NCBI GenBank assembly: GCA_034420695.1
Contig: DAOULB010000055.1
Location: forward strand, 1-64,000
Direction: 5' to 3'
Source: Io17-Chloro-G2 sp034420695
GTDB taxonomy: Bacteria > Chloroflexota > Dehalococcoidia > Lucifugimonadales > UBA3495
DNA: 64,000 nt
Below the pieces are notes generated by a model that saw only the letters and a list, made by a program, of their open reading frames with translations, did not search any database and had not been told where the DNA came from. The position numbers and the translations under genes are program-made. This document shows positions 42,599 through 50,663 of this stretch, piece by piece (the stretch's first letter is position 1; every line of letters starts with the position of its first letter).

Positions 42599-43120
42599 CT
42601 AGCGTGCGGCGGCGACGGGCTGATCCTGACTACTGGGCCCCGCGAGCAAGTGGTCCCAGGGGCCAGGGAAGCGGCCCTTGGCGATGCCGCCGTCGTCGGT
42701 GAAGAGCTTCTCCTGCCTGGGCCACTCGGAGCGGGGGAGCTCGTAAGAGACTTCCACGCCGTTGCCGTCGGGGTCCCGGAGGTAGATGCCGATGGACACG
42801 CCGTGGTCGGACACCCGCTCGATGGGGATGTCGAGGTCCACGATGCGCTGGTAAACGTCCTTGAGGTCGTCGAGGGTGTGCATCATCCAGGCCATGTGGT
42901 TCAGGCCGACTTGGCCCTTGGCGGGGCCGACGGCCTCGTCGCCCAACTGGATGAGGGCGATCTCGTGGGACTGCTCGATGTCGGCGGACATGAAGACCGC
43001 GTTACCGGGACGATGGTCGTAGGTATGGAGGTCGAGCAGGTCTTGATACCACTTCCGGGAACGCTGGATGTCCCGGACGAAGATGTTAACGTGGCCAAGG
43101 TATTTCGGGCGATGGCTCAT
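42599..43120 (-). CDS. VOC-family ring-cleavage dioxygenase-like protein
   Basis: This 173-residue VOC protein has YLGHVNIFVRDIQRSRKWYQDLLDL, GLNHMAWMMHTLDDLKDVYQRIVDL and a YLRDPDGNGVEVSYELP end, giving His, His and Glu ligands typical of extradiol dioxygenase-like members. The RBS GGAGGAG precedes the ATG. It lies within the Rieske/amidase catabolic stretch and could open a ring produced there (inference). Confidence 0.87.
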   Translation of the reverse strand: MSHRPKYLGHVNIFVRDIQRSRKWYQDLLDLHTYDHRPGNAVFMSADIEQSHEIALIQLGDEAVGPAKGQVGLNHMAWMMHTLDDLKDVYQRIVDLDIPIERVSDHGVSIGIYLRDPDGNGVEVSYELPRSEWPRQEKLFTDDGGIAKGRFPGPWDHLLAGPSSQDQPVAAAR

Positions 43121-43292
43121 ATTTCTCCTCCCGCCGGTGAAGCTGAGACAGGCAAGAACGCCATTTGGACTGTGGGCTCACACTAACATGGCCGGGGCCC
43201 AGGCGCAAGAAGAATTGGATGCCCTGGAGGGCGCTGTCCGCTCCCGGCGCCTCTTCCAGAGGGAGAGGGGTAAACGGCGGGAGATGCCTGGC

Positions 43293-43387
43293 AGTCCAAC
43301 ATATTTGGGCTGATGGTTAGTCCTACGGCGGCAGGGCGGGTTTGAAACCCGCCCCTACGTCAGCCTCCAATACCAAGGCCCCGGTCT
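43293..43387 (+). repeat. REP-like palindromic repeat, copy 4 (long form)
   Basis: Same flanks as copy 3 (AGTCCAACAT, GATGGTTAG, CCTACGG, then the core and CTACGTCAGCCTCCAATACC). It abuts the right-hand boundary of inverted element copy B (43389), so the two elements touch. Confidence 0.85.
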
Positions 43388-43388
43388 G

Positions 43389-43721
43389 CTAGGCGTCCAG
43401 GGCGAGGATGGCGTTGTAGGGGAAGTCCCGGGCGCAGGGGAGCAGCCGGTAGAGAAGCTTCTGGGCTTCGGGGGCGGTGTTCTTGTTCCGGCACTCTTCC
43501 AGGTACTTGACGGCGCCCATGTGGGAGGTCAGCTTGACGCCGGCGGCGGCGACCTTGCTGGGGAAGGTGTGGGGTTCGGGCACGGGCTGGCTGCCGGCCA
43601 GGGCGATGCCCCACTTGAGGGCAAATTCACAGACCAAGCGGTGGAGTTCGATAACGGTCAACTCCAGGACCATCTTGCTGCGAAGGGCGTCGATGCGGCG
43701 GCGTATTTCATTGAGGTGCAT
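43389..43721 (-). CDS. 110-residue protein of the duplicated element, copy B
   Basis: Counterpart of the protein at 26173-26505, with three amino-acid differences (A/T, D/S, S/N) and several silent ones by my alignment. It has no recognised family and no signal peptide. The ATG is preceded by a purine-rich AAAGGAG. It is in reverse orientation to copy A. Confidence 0.7.
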   Translation of the reverse strand: MHLNEIRRRIDALRSKMVLELTVIELHRLVCEFALKWGIALAGSQPVPEPHTFPSKVAAAGVKLTSHMGAVKYLEECRNKNTAPEAQKLLYRLLPCARDFPYNAILALDA

Positions 43722-44272
43722 GGCGCGATGTTCTCCTTTATGAGTTCGTGAGTGGACTTGCCGGGTGCGACGATAGGCAGAGCTTACTCCGGAGGAGGAC
43801 CGGGGCCGGAAATTAAAATTTCCCTCTCATTTCCTCTCATTTCCTCCCATTTTGGCGGCCGGGTGGGATCGGGGGAGGCCGCGGGCTCCGGCCCAAGCAT
43901 GGGGCCGGATTTTTTATTTTCCCCGCCAATTTCCGCCGTTTCCCACCATTTTGCGGGCCTGAAGGGACAGTGCCGGTCTTGAACCTCTGGGCAGAGCCGA
44001 GGGCCAAAAGTTTTGAGTTCCCCACCATTTCCCGCCGTTTTCCACCACTTTGGGGGTTTGGAGGGGCCGGCGAAGTCCGGGGAGAGTTGAGCACCGAGTT
44101 GGAGGAACTTGAGCTTGAAAGGGTTTCCTTGGGTCCGACTGGTGGGCATTGGACTCCTGGTGGCATCAGTGGCCGGCTGGACTGGGGCACGACGGCGGCG
44201 GACCTCGTGATGCCCTGAGATTCATGCTAGAGAGCTGCAATCCTGGATGGCAAGCGTCGAGTGTCAGTAAAT
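43389..44272 (-). repeat. Inverted-duplicated iteron/ORF element, copy B
   Basis: Reverse-oriented copy of 25622-26505. It keeps the three purine-iteron/AT-tract/GC-palindrome units and the TTTACTGACAC end (44262-44272). One edge abuts REP copy 4. The iteron part has many base differences from copy A, mostly amino-acid changing in any frame, so it behaves like non-coding sequence. Confidence 0.85.
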
Positions 44273-44536
44273 GGGGGGGTGTTTGGAGATTGGCGGTTGT
44301 TTGGTCGGGCCTGCCACTCTGGTTCGGAGCACCGAGGGCTTGCCGCTTGATTTGCCCGAAGATGGAAGGAACCTGGCGTGGGATAGTTTTCAAGAAGACA
44401 AGGCGGGGCCGTAAAGTTGTAAAATAGAAAAGGCGCCGGAAGAACTATTCCGGCTAGCCTCTCCAATACCTGGGGGAAAGGGCGCCTCCCACCGGTTGGG
44501 GGAGGGCGGCAGGATTCCCGGGGCGTCACCGCACAG
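44273..44536. other. Intergenic region before tRNA-Lys
   Basis: About 264 bases between the element and tRNA-Lys. It contains AAAATAGAAAAGGCGCC and a GGGCGCCTCCC segment that could pair into a long-range hairpin. No gene was seen. Confidence 0.45.
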
Positions 44537-44610
44537 GGGCCGTTAGCTCAGCTAGGCAGAGCACCGGACTTTTAATCCGGGTGTCGTGGGTTCGATTCCC
44601 ACACGGCCCA
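44537..44610 (+). tRNA. tRNA-Lys(TTT)
   Basis: Acceptor GGGCCGT pairs with ACGGCCC, D-arm TAGCTCAGCTAGGCAGAGC, anticodon loop CTTTTAA (anticodon TTT), T-loop TTCGATT, discriminator A, CCA not encoded. A lower-GC restriction-modification island starts at its 3' side. Confidence 0.95.
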
Positions 44611-45058
44611 CTTGGCTGGACAAAGTTAAGACACCTTTATTATTACCCTTCTCTAGGAGTGTAATGGTTGTCCGTCCCCGGGACAAAGAGTAGCTTAATT
44701 CCCCTGCTCAATCAGCAGGAGCCTTGCTTTCCGAGGACTAGACTCTACCATGTACCTCCGGATGGCGGAGGAAGTTGGTTGTAGGGTTACTTACAGCGAA
44801 AGACTGAACCACGTGCGTGGCAACTCTGTGATCTTTCGGGGCGGAGTGGGCCCGCTGTTGCCACCTCGACTGTCTTTGCTAACGCGGAGGTATCACCTTG
44901 CCAGCAAGCGTAAGAACACAGGTTGACCTAGCCGAGACGAGGATGACTAATAGAGGCAATTTTCCTGTGTATAAGAGAGAATCCGCGGCCTACTGACCAA
45001 CTGCAGGAATCGGGGCTTCCAAGCAAGGATTCGCAGCTAGGCATGTTTGGGCATCCCA
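44611..45058. other. Intergenic start of the low-GC island
   Basis: About 448 bases of lower GC than the flanks. A 58-codon frame (44750-44926, MYLRMAEEVGCRVTYSERLN...) is open but unrecognised and may be chance. No integrase and no repeat of the tRNA end was found here. Confidence 0.45.
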
Positions 45059-46327
45059 TCAAGAATTGAAGCCATTAGTGAAAGCTATTTGGTGGCCATT
45101 GCTAGCGATTTGGCTATGGCCATTGCTCGCAGATTCGATGGGAGGTTTAAGACCAAAGAAATCGAAGCCTCCTCCTCCTTTCCAGCCCAATACAGTCGAA
45201 ATCCCTCCCTGCTCACCGTCTACAACGCGCCTCAGTCTCGGAACACAGTGGGTGACTGTGTGCTCGCCACTTTCTATGCCGAAATATCGCCGCCCCATCT
45301 TATGGGCGGTTGCGGCTGTGGTCGCAGAGCCCAAAAATGTATCAAGCACGAGGTCTCCTGGGTTAGTTGCGATGCCTAGTATTCTACTTAACAGCGATTC
45401 GGGTTTGGGCGTATCAAAGACCTGCTTATCCGGCAACAGCCGAAGTAGATGCTTCTTAGCAAGGTCGGTGGTTCCGACTTCTTCCGCTGCCCACAGGGTA
45501 TGAGGGGTCAGGCCGAGGTTAGCCTGTGCAAGAAAATGCTTAATTCTAGGAACCCCGGTGCCATCACGGCCAAACCAAATGTTGTTCTCCGCGATCTCTT
45601 GCTCCATCTTTGTCTTAGTATAAATCCAGCACCTACCGTTGGGAGGCACGTGTCTTTTACCATTAGGTGCAACTAGTTCATAGAATTGACTTGCTGTACC
45701 GTGCCCTGCCTGTGCATTGGCCGAAACCGACTGCCAAGGGCCTCTAGGGTCATTGTCGGGATTCCTAAACCTATCCAGGTATTCTCGACTCGTAGGCAAC
45801 ATGTTCCTGAGTTGTCGGAAGACCCGGGCATTCTTAGCGTAGGCCAGAATAAACTCGTTATTGTTGGAGAACACTTTCCTGTTTTCCCGTGTGGTTCTAT
45901 GCTGCCAGACGATGGTTGACAGAAAATTGCCTCTGCCGAAGATTTTGTCTGCTGCAACTTTCAAATAGTGAAGTTCATTATCATCAATCGATATCCAAAT
46001 GCTTCCCTCTTCAGACAGGAACGGAGCCAGTGCGTACAGATGGGTTTCCATCTGTTTCAGCCAAATTTCATGGCTTGACCGGTCCAGATAGTGCCAATAA
46101 TCCTCTTGGTTGTTGTAAGGCGGGTCGATGTATATCAAACGGACTTGACGCTCATATGCTTTCCTAAGGCCGTCCAGCACCAAGAGGCCGTCGCCGTGTA
46201 TAATCGCATTGCCAGAGTTGCTGTCGCCGTAAGACAGTTCAGCATGCCATTTCAACCCGAGTTCAGTCAGGTGACTTCGGCTATCTAGGGTGGTCGGTAA
46301 CCCTTCCACGTCGCTTGGGTTTGGCAT
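45059..46327 (-). CDS. Site-specific DNA methyltransferase (beta class)
   Basis: This 422-residue protein has the amino-methyltransferase catalytic motif DPPYNN (68-73) early in the chain and the SAM-binding motif DTFLGSATTAATAHKMGRRYFGIE late (about 335), the beta-class order of type III/II N6-adenine or N4-cytosine enzymes. Between them lies a target-recognition region. The C-terminal 60 residues are Ser/Asn-rich. It is divergent from the next methyltransferase gene with almost no gap. Lower GC than its neighbours suggests transfer. Confidence 0.9.
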   Translation of the reverse strand: MPNPSDVEGLPTTLDSRSHLTELGLKWHAELSYGDSNSGNAIIHGDGLLVLDGLRKAYERQVRLIYIDPPYNNQEDYWHYLDRSSHEIWLKQMETHLYALAPFLSEEGSIWISIDDNELHYLKVAADKIFGRGNFLSTIVWQHRTTRENRKVFSNNNEFILAYAKNARVFRQLRNMLPTSREYLDRFRNPDNDPRGPWQSVSANAQAGHGTASQFYELVAPNGKRHVPPNGRCWIYTKTKMEQEIAENNIWFGRDGTGVPRIKHFLAQANLGLTPHTLWAAEEVGTTDLAKKHLLRLLPDKQVFDTPKPESLLSRILGIATNPGDLVLDTFLGSATTAATAHKMGRRYFGIESGEHTVTHCVPRLRRVVDGEQGGISTVLGWKGGGGFDFFGLKPPIESASNGHSQIASNGHQIAFTNGFNS

Positions 46328-46345
46328 TTGAGAACCTCGTTTATT

Positions 46346-47806
46346 ATGCCCATGAATGCCAAGAATGGTTCCGAAAGTGTACCTGATACATGGACGATTC
46401 CTAACGGCAACGGCAAGCTCCAGTTAGTGCCTGAGCCAGCAACCCAACGGCCCCTCATCGCGCCAGAGGACGTCCCAGACGGGTTAGGAACCACCTCACA
46501 AACTTTTAGGCCAATCCACTACCTTGGTAGTAAGCTAAGAATGGTCGACACAATTGTGGAGGCGGTCGACAACGTAGATCCCAGCAGAGGACGCGTATAT
46601 GACTTATTTGCCGGATCCGGGACAGTCTCGGGCGTCCTCGCGCGAACCCGCAGTGTAACCGCCGTCGATATCCAAGAGTATTCACGTGTATTATGTTCGG
46701 CGCTTGTCCACCCTGCCGCTTTGAATGGGTGCCATCACCTAAAGTTGGAACCCGCTGACAGTTCAAGTTTAACGTATGCGACCGCAGCTATTGTCCATCA
46801 TGAACAGCAGAGCATCAACTATGCCCTGACAGGGCATCCTGAAATGCTCAACGATTTCCTCGAGCATAGTTCTCTCATACGGTTCTTGTCTGGTGAATTC
46901 CAGGGGAGCCAAGCTTTGTGGGAGGTTCTTTCAGAAACTGTCTTGAGACTGAAGGAAGTTGGATTGGACAACTCTAGCAGTTCGCTTACGACTCGCATGT
47001 TTGGAGGAGTCTACTTTTCTTATTTCCAAGCAGTTCAACTAGATGCGTTGCTCGACGCTGTATTTTCCGCCCCCCTGGCTTGCCGTGACCTAGTGCTGGC
47101 TGCAGTCTTGAGCACCTCCAGCGAGATCGTCAACACCATCGGTAAGCAGTTCGCTCAACCGCTCCGTCCGAAGGACAAGCACGGTGTCACGAAGCGAAAT
47201 CTACTAGAAAAAATCCACAAAGACCGGTCGGCCAACGTAAATGCGACGTTCGAGAAATGGTTGCAACGTTACCAGGCCTTAACCAGAACGAAAATGCTCC
47301 ATAGAGTCATTAGGTCAGATTACGCTGACGCACTATCGTCGGTAGAGGAAGATACGACTGTCGTCTACGCAGACCCGCCGTACACTAGGGATCACTATAG
47401 TCGCTACTACCACGTGTTGGAGACCATGGCGCTCCGGGACAATCCGGACGTTGCGAAGGTTCGCATTGGTGGGACCGAGCGTGTCAGCCGAGGGATTTAC
47501 CGAGTCCATCGGCATCAGTCACCGTTCTGCATCCCTTCTAAGGCCTCCCAAGCGTTTTCAACATTGTTCGCAGGAGTGTCCGAAAGAGGATTGCCTCTGG
47601 TTCTTTCCTACTCACCATATCGACAGGGAAGTGACGCCAGACCCCGCCTGTTAACGGTCGAAGAAATCACATCTTTGGCTGAAATGGAATTCGGCAGTGT
47701 GAAGGTTGAGAGAGTGGGGCCGTTTTCCCACAACAAACTGAACAACTCTCGATTGAATAAAGCCCGTACTCAATTCGCTGAGTCCTTGGTTATATGCCGC
47801 CCTTAG
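46346..47806 (+). CDS. DNA adenine methyltransferase (D12/Dam-like class)
   Basis: This protein of about 486 residues has a D12-class order: YLGSKLRMVDTI (binding), SAM loop DLFAGSGTVSGVLART, acidic VDIQEYSRV, and then the catalytic motif YADPPYTRDHYSRYYH at about 340. The start was chosen at ATG 46346, although TTG 46328 or ATG 46352 are possible. It is read divergently from the beta-class methyltransferase and may methylate the opposite strand of an asymmetric site. Confidence 0.88.
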   Translation: MPMNAKNGSESVPDTWTIPNGNGKLQLVPEPATQRPLIAPEDVPDGLGTTSQTFRPIHYLGSKLRMVDTIVEAVDNVDPSRGRVYDLFAGSGTVSGVLARTRSVTAVDIQEYSRVLCSALVHPAALNGCHHLKLEPADSSSLTYATAAIVHHEQQSINYALTGHPEMLNDFLEHSSLIRFLSGEFQGSQALWEVLSETVLRLKEVGLDNSSSSLTTRMFGGVYFSYFQAVQLDALLDAVFSAPLACRDLVLAAVLSTSSEIVNTIGKQFAQPLRPKDKHGVTKRNLLEKIHKDRSANVNATFEKWLQRYQALTRTKMLHRVIRSDYADALSSVEEDTTVVYADPPYTRDHYSRYYHVLETMALRDNPDVAKVRIGGTERVSRGIYRVHRHQSPFCIPSKASQAFSTLFAGVSERGLPLVLSYSPYRQGSDARPRLLTVEEITSLAEMEFGSVKVERVGPFSHNKLNNSRLNKARTQFAESLVICRP

Positions 47807-47825
47807 CACTCGATGCTCTGTTCAG

Positions 47826-48599
47826 TTAACTTCCAGAGACATCAGGTATTTCCAGCGGTAACGGAGCAGAGGGCCATATTCCCACAAGAGTGTTTAAGTC
47901 AGTGGTAACTCTGCGCAGTCGCCCTGCCGGTCCGGCCCAACGATTGGCAAGAAATGTTACCAAAATAGGATGGCCTGGGTCCGAAGGCATAACAATCACG
48001 TATTCAAACTGTTGCGGTTCCGACCGTAGAAACACACCGATAGGTCTCCCTACATTTTTGTCTGGGTAATCCAGCCCCGCTGCTGCCCCCAATTCGTAAC
48101 AGTAATTTCTGCTCTTCTTCACTATGGGCTTCGACGTTTCCTGTATAGCCTCACCTTGGGCATTCAGATAGGTTAAAGCGATATCACCAGCACCGAAGAA
48201 GGTCGAAAAAACATTCCAACTGAAACTCGCTTGCGTCCATCTGCCTGGCCCGGGGATTTCTGCGACCAGTACCGGATAGTAAACACGGAGTACGTCTTTA
48301 TCCTCCTCTTCCTTCGAGCCAGATTCCCCCGAGGAGATTCCCGTTCGTTGGGTAGACCCAGACGGCCTCCGCGGGGGCGTGAACGGGAGTGCCACACGCA
48401 CTCTCGATCCATTGAAGAGGGATTGGACAGCGTCTAACTCGTTAGTGCTGGTCCCTGCCTGTGGCTTCGCTTGAGCATTTTCATCTGAAGTCGGTTGGGG
48501 GTTCGACTCCCCGGTTCTATCGCGGAGCAACGGGGCAAATTTCGCAAGATTTGTTCCTGTGACCCTACGGGCGAAGCCCTTACCTACCTCTCCGCTCAT
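47826..48599 (-). CDS. Hypothetical partner of the PLD-type nuclease
   Basis: This 257-residue protein has a low-complexity, Ser/Thr/Gln-rich N-terminal third and a folded C-terminal half (about 100-250: YYPVLVAEIPGPGRWTQASFSWNVFSTFFG...GIWPSAPLPLEIP). No family is recognised. Its start overlaps the stop of the PLD-type gene by four bases (ATGA), so it is translationally coupled to it. It may carry target recognition or hold the nuclease inactive; this is inference from coupling. Confidence 0.55.
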   Translation of the reverse strand: MSGEVGKGFARRVTGTNLAKFAPLLRDRTGESNPQPTSDENAQAKPQAGTSTNELDAVQSLFNGSRVRVALPFTPPRRPSGSTQRTGISSGESGSKEEEDKDVLRVYYPVLVAEIPGPGRWTQASFSWNVFSTFFGAGDIALTYLNAQGEAIQETSKPIVKKSRNYCYELGAAAGLDYPDKNVGRPIGVFLRSEPQQFEYVIVMPSDPGHPILVTFLANRWAGPAGRLRRVTTDLNTLVGIWPSAPLPLEIPDVSGS

Positions 48600-49123
48600 G
48601 ACTCAGTCCAATAATTCGCAAAGCAATACGCAATTCGGTTGTATATTTCCCTGTCGTCCTCTAAGTCGAGGCTAAGGTGTATCAGTATGTTGGCTTCTAT
48701 GTTGCCTGCAAGACCCCCATAACTCCAATTAGAAGATCCTACTGCTATGAGTGCCTCCTCATTGGTCTTGTTGTCGAAGAGATAAATCTTCGGATGGAAC
48801 GTCCGGCCACTCTCATGGTAAAGGTGGATAGTCGCATTCGGATATGGTTCCAATTGAATGACCAATTGTTCGATTGCTTGCAAGTCACTGCCGGAGTCCG
48901 CCCCGAACGTATCCGCCCCGAAGGTCAAGCTGACGATTCCCCCTGAGGAGGCAAAGTAGGCCAAGGCATCCAATAGTTCCTGGTAGTTGCCTGATTCTCT
49001 GGCGAAAGCTACAGCAGCCCGAAACCTCGTCCACCCACCCGAACTAAGCTCCTCGATCAGGCGGTAGATCAGGCTCTTGCCTTCTGCTGCGTCATATGGA
49101 AAAAGCAGGACTTCGGCGCGCAT
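48596..49123 (-). CDS. Phospholipase-D-family nuclease domain protein
   Basis: This 175-residue protein starts MRAEVLLFPYDAAEGKSLIYRLIEEL and has GWTRFRAAVAFARESGNYQELLDAL and the HxK motif with its Asn/Ser tail: TFHPKIYLFDNKTNEEALIAVGSSNWSYGGLAGNIEANI. This is a single PLD unit, as in BfiI-type restriction endonucleases that dimerise to form one active site. It is coupled to the following gene and lies beside two DNA methyltransferase genes, so a restriction role is likely. Confidence 0.85.
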   Translation of the reverse strand: MRAEVLLFPYDAAEGKSLIYRLIEELSSGGWTRFRAAVAFARESGNYQELLDALAYFASSGGIVSLTFGADTFGADSGSDLQAIEQLVIQLEPYPNATIHLYHESGRTFHPKIYLFDNKTNEEALIAVGSSNWSYGGLAGNIEANILIHLSLDLEDDREIYNRIAYCFANYWTES

Positions 49124-49496
49124 GAGAGGCTACATCTGCCGTGGTGCATTCCACTATACAAGTGATAATCTGCTGCTCCAAAATTGAAAGTCCAAAGAAG
49201 CTTAGCTGCATATGTCTTGAAGGAAACCAAGGGAAAGGGAGTGCAGTCAATCTTTGTCGGTACCTTGTTCCAAATAACAGCTTAACGGCACACAGGATAA
49301 ATGCAACTATCCAATTCCCACCATACTGGGCAAAATCATTTCCCTCATACGAAAGACACAGTTGCAACGGAGAACTTAGGTATGCTTGGGCAGCCGATTT
49401 GGGTCCATTTGAGGCGGGCCGGGAATTTGGAAGAAAGCTAGGCGGAGTCAAGCTAAAGCCCTGCTGGGCTTGTTGCGGGTAGAGTACTCCTGCTGG
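49124..49496. other. Intergenic region upstream of the PLD nuclease gene
   Basis: About 373 bases of lower GC content that hold the promoter of the PLD-type operon. One frame on the plus strand is open for 113 codons but has no recognisable pattern. No RNA gene was seen. Confidence 0.45.
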
Positions 49497-49949
49497 CTAG
49501 CGGGGCAGGAAATCCGGCTCGACCAGCAAGTCCTGAGCGGTGACGCCCAAGGCGGCAGCGACGGCATTCAAGGTCTTGAACTTGGGGGACTGTTCTCCGT
49601 TTTCCAGTCTAACCAGGGTTACCCTGCCAATGCCGGCGGCCTTGGCCAAGGCCTCTTGGGTCAACCCGGAGGCCTGCCGGAACGTGCGAACCCGCCCCCC
49701 GACGGTCTGCCTCCCCAGGGCCGCCAAGGCCTCGACCGCTGGCCGGTAGGAAGGGTCGCAGTAGTGCCGGGCGAAGTCCCAAGGAATTTCTACGCTCTGT
49801 CCTCCGGTTGCTTGTAACACCATCTCGTAGGGGTTGGGCAGCTCCAGTCTGGATATTCCCTGCCGTGACTTGACCTCGGGAATTTCGGCGTAGGGTATGA
49901 GGCCCTTGATGCCGTCGGCAAAACCCAGCTCGATTCCATCATCCAACAA
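49497..49949 (-). CDS. DUF2442-XRE fusion regulator
   Basis: This 150-residue protein has an N-terminal DUF2442-like unit (IELGFADGIKGLIPYAEIP, about residues 5-70) and a C-terminal XRE helix-turn-helix (RVRTFRQASGLTQEALAKAAGIGRVTLVRLENGEQSPKFKTLNAVAAALGV). The start appears to be TTG; no ATG exists in frame upstream before a stop, so the start is uncertain. It lies in the same direction after HigA and may be part of the same toxin-antitoxin locus. Confidence 0.8.
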   Translation of the reverse strand: MLDDGIELGFADGIKGLIPYAEIPEVKSRQGISRLELPNPYEMVLQATGGQSVEIPWDFARHYCDPSYRPAVEALAALGRQTVGGRVRTFRQASGLTQEALAKAAGIGRVTLVRLENGEQSPKFKTLNAVAAALGVTAQDLLVEPDFLPR

Positions 49950-50009
49950 GGTTCGACGGTCATCATCCGGTTGGCGTTCTTCACCTAAACGACGTCCGTT
50001 CTAGATTCT

Positions 50010-50306
50010 CTACGCTGCAGGCCCAGGCTGGTAGCGCTCGACCTGTATCCGGTCTTCACCTTTACGGGCTTGGGCCAGGTCGTAGGAAGTCTGGCGACGC
50101 AGCCAGAAATCGGCGTTGGACCAACCAGCCTTCTCCAGGCGGATGGCCATGTCGGGGGAGATCGCGGCGTGGCCGTTCAATACCCTGGAAAGGGTGTGAC
50201 GGGCAACGCCCAGAACCCCGGCTGCCTCGGTGACACTCAGTCCAAGGGGTTCCAGGCAGTTCTCCCTGATGCTGCGGCCAGGATGCGGCGGGTCCTTCAT
50301 GGCCAT
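50010..50306 (-). CDS. higA: HigA-family antitoxin
   Basis: This 98-residue protein has HPGRSIRENCLEPLGLSVTEAAGVLGVARHTLSRVLNGHAAISPDMAIRLEKAGWSNADFWLRRQTSYDLAQAR, the complete HigA pattern with HTH. It lies 15 bases downstream of the HigB relic's stop codon. It is intact although its toxin is truncated. Confidence 0.93.
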   Translation of the reverse strand: MAMKDPPHPGRSIRENCLEPLGLSVTEAAGVLGVARHTLSRVLNGHAAISPDMAIRLEKAGWSNADFWLRRQTSYDLAQARKGEDRIQVERYQPGPAA

Positions 50307-50321
50307 GGCTTACCCCTCTCA

Positions 50322-50444
50322 CTAGTGATAGTCGACCAGATCGACGTCGTACACATCGCCATCTTCAAACCGGAAGGTGAGCCGCCAGTTGCCCGAAATC
50401 GAAATGCTCCATAATCCTCTCCGGTCACCCCTGAGGGGGTGCCT
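50322..50444 (-). pseudogene. higB: HigB/RelE-type toxin, C-terminal remnant
   Basis: On the minus strand the frame reads RHPLRGDRRGLWSISISGN-WRLTFRFEDGDVYDVDLVDYH-stop, which matches the C-terminal half of HigB toxins (HPLKGDR...W.I.FRF...YDVDLVDYH) almost residue for residue. No N-terminal half with a matching pattern or start codon is found upstream, where the next bases instead lead into a REP copy. The toxin is therefore truncated while its antitoxin is intact. Confidence 0.85.
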
Positions 50445-50493
50445 TACGACAGCATTATAGAAGGATTGCACTGGGTACCGGTACACTCATCAA

Positions 50494-50567
50494 TAGTCCT
50501 ACGGTGATAGGGCGGGTTTGAAACCCGCCCCTACGTTAGCCTTCATTTCCAAGGTGTCGGTCTACCA
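50494..50567 (+). repeat. REP-like palindromic repeat, copy 5
   Basis: AGTCCTACGG flank, the core GGGCGGGTTTGAAACCCGCCC and the right flank CTACGTTAGCCTTCATTTCCAAGGTGTCGGTCTACC, the last being shared with copy 3. It is located just upstream of the truncated HigB, between two unrelated gene clusters. Confidence 0.82.
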
Positions 50568-50663
50568 CTGTTGCAAGATACGGATGCCGGGGGCCGGAGC
50601 AGTGGTAAACTTGGGCCAACCTCGCAGGTTGGTCCGGGGACTCGGACCGAAAGAAGGGCTGAA

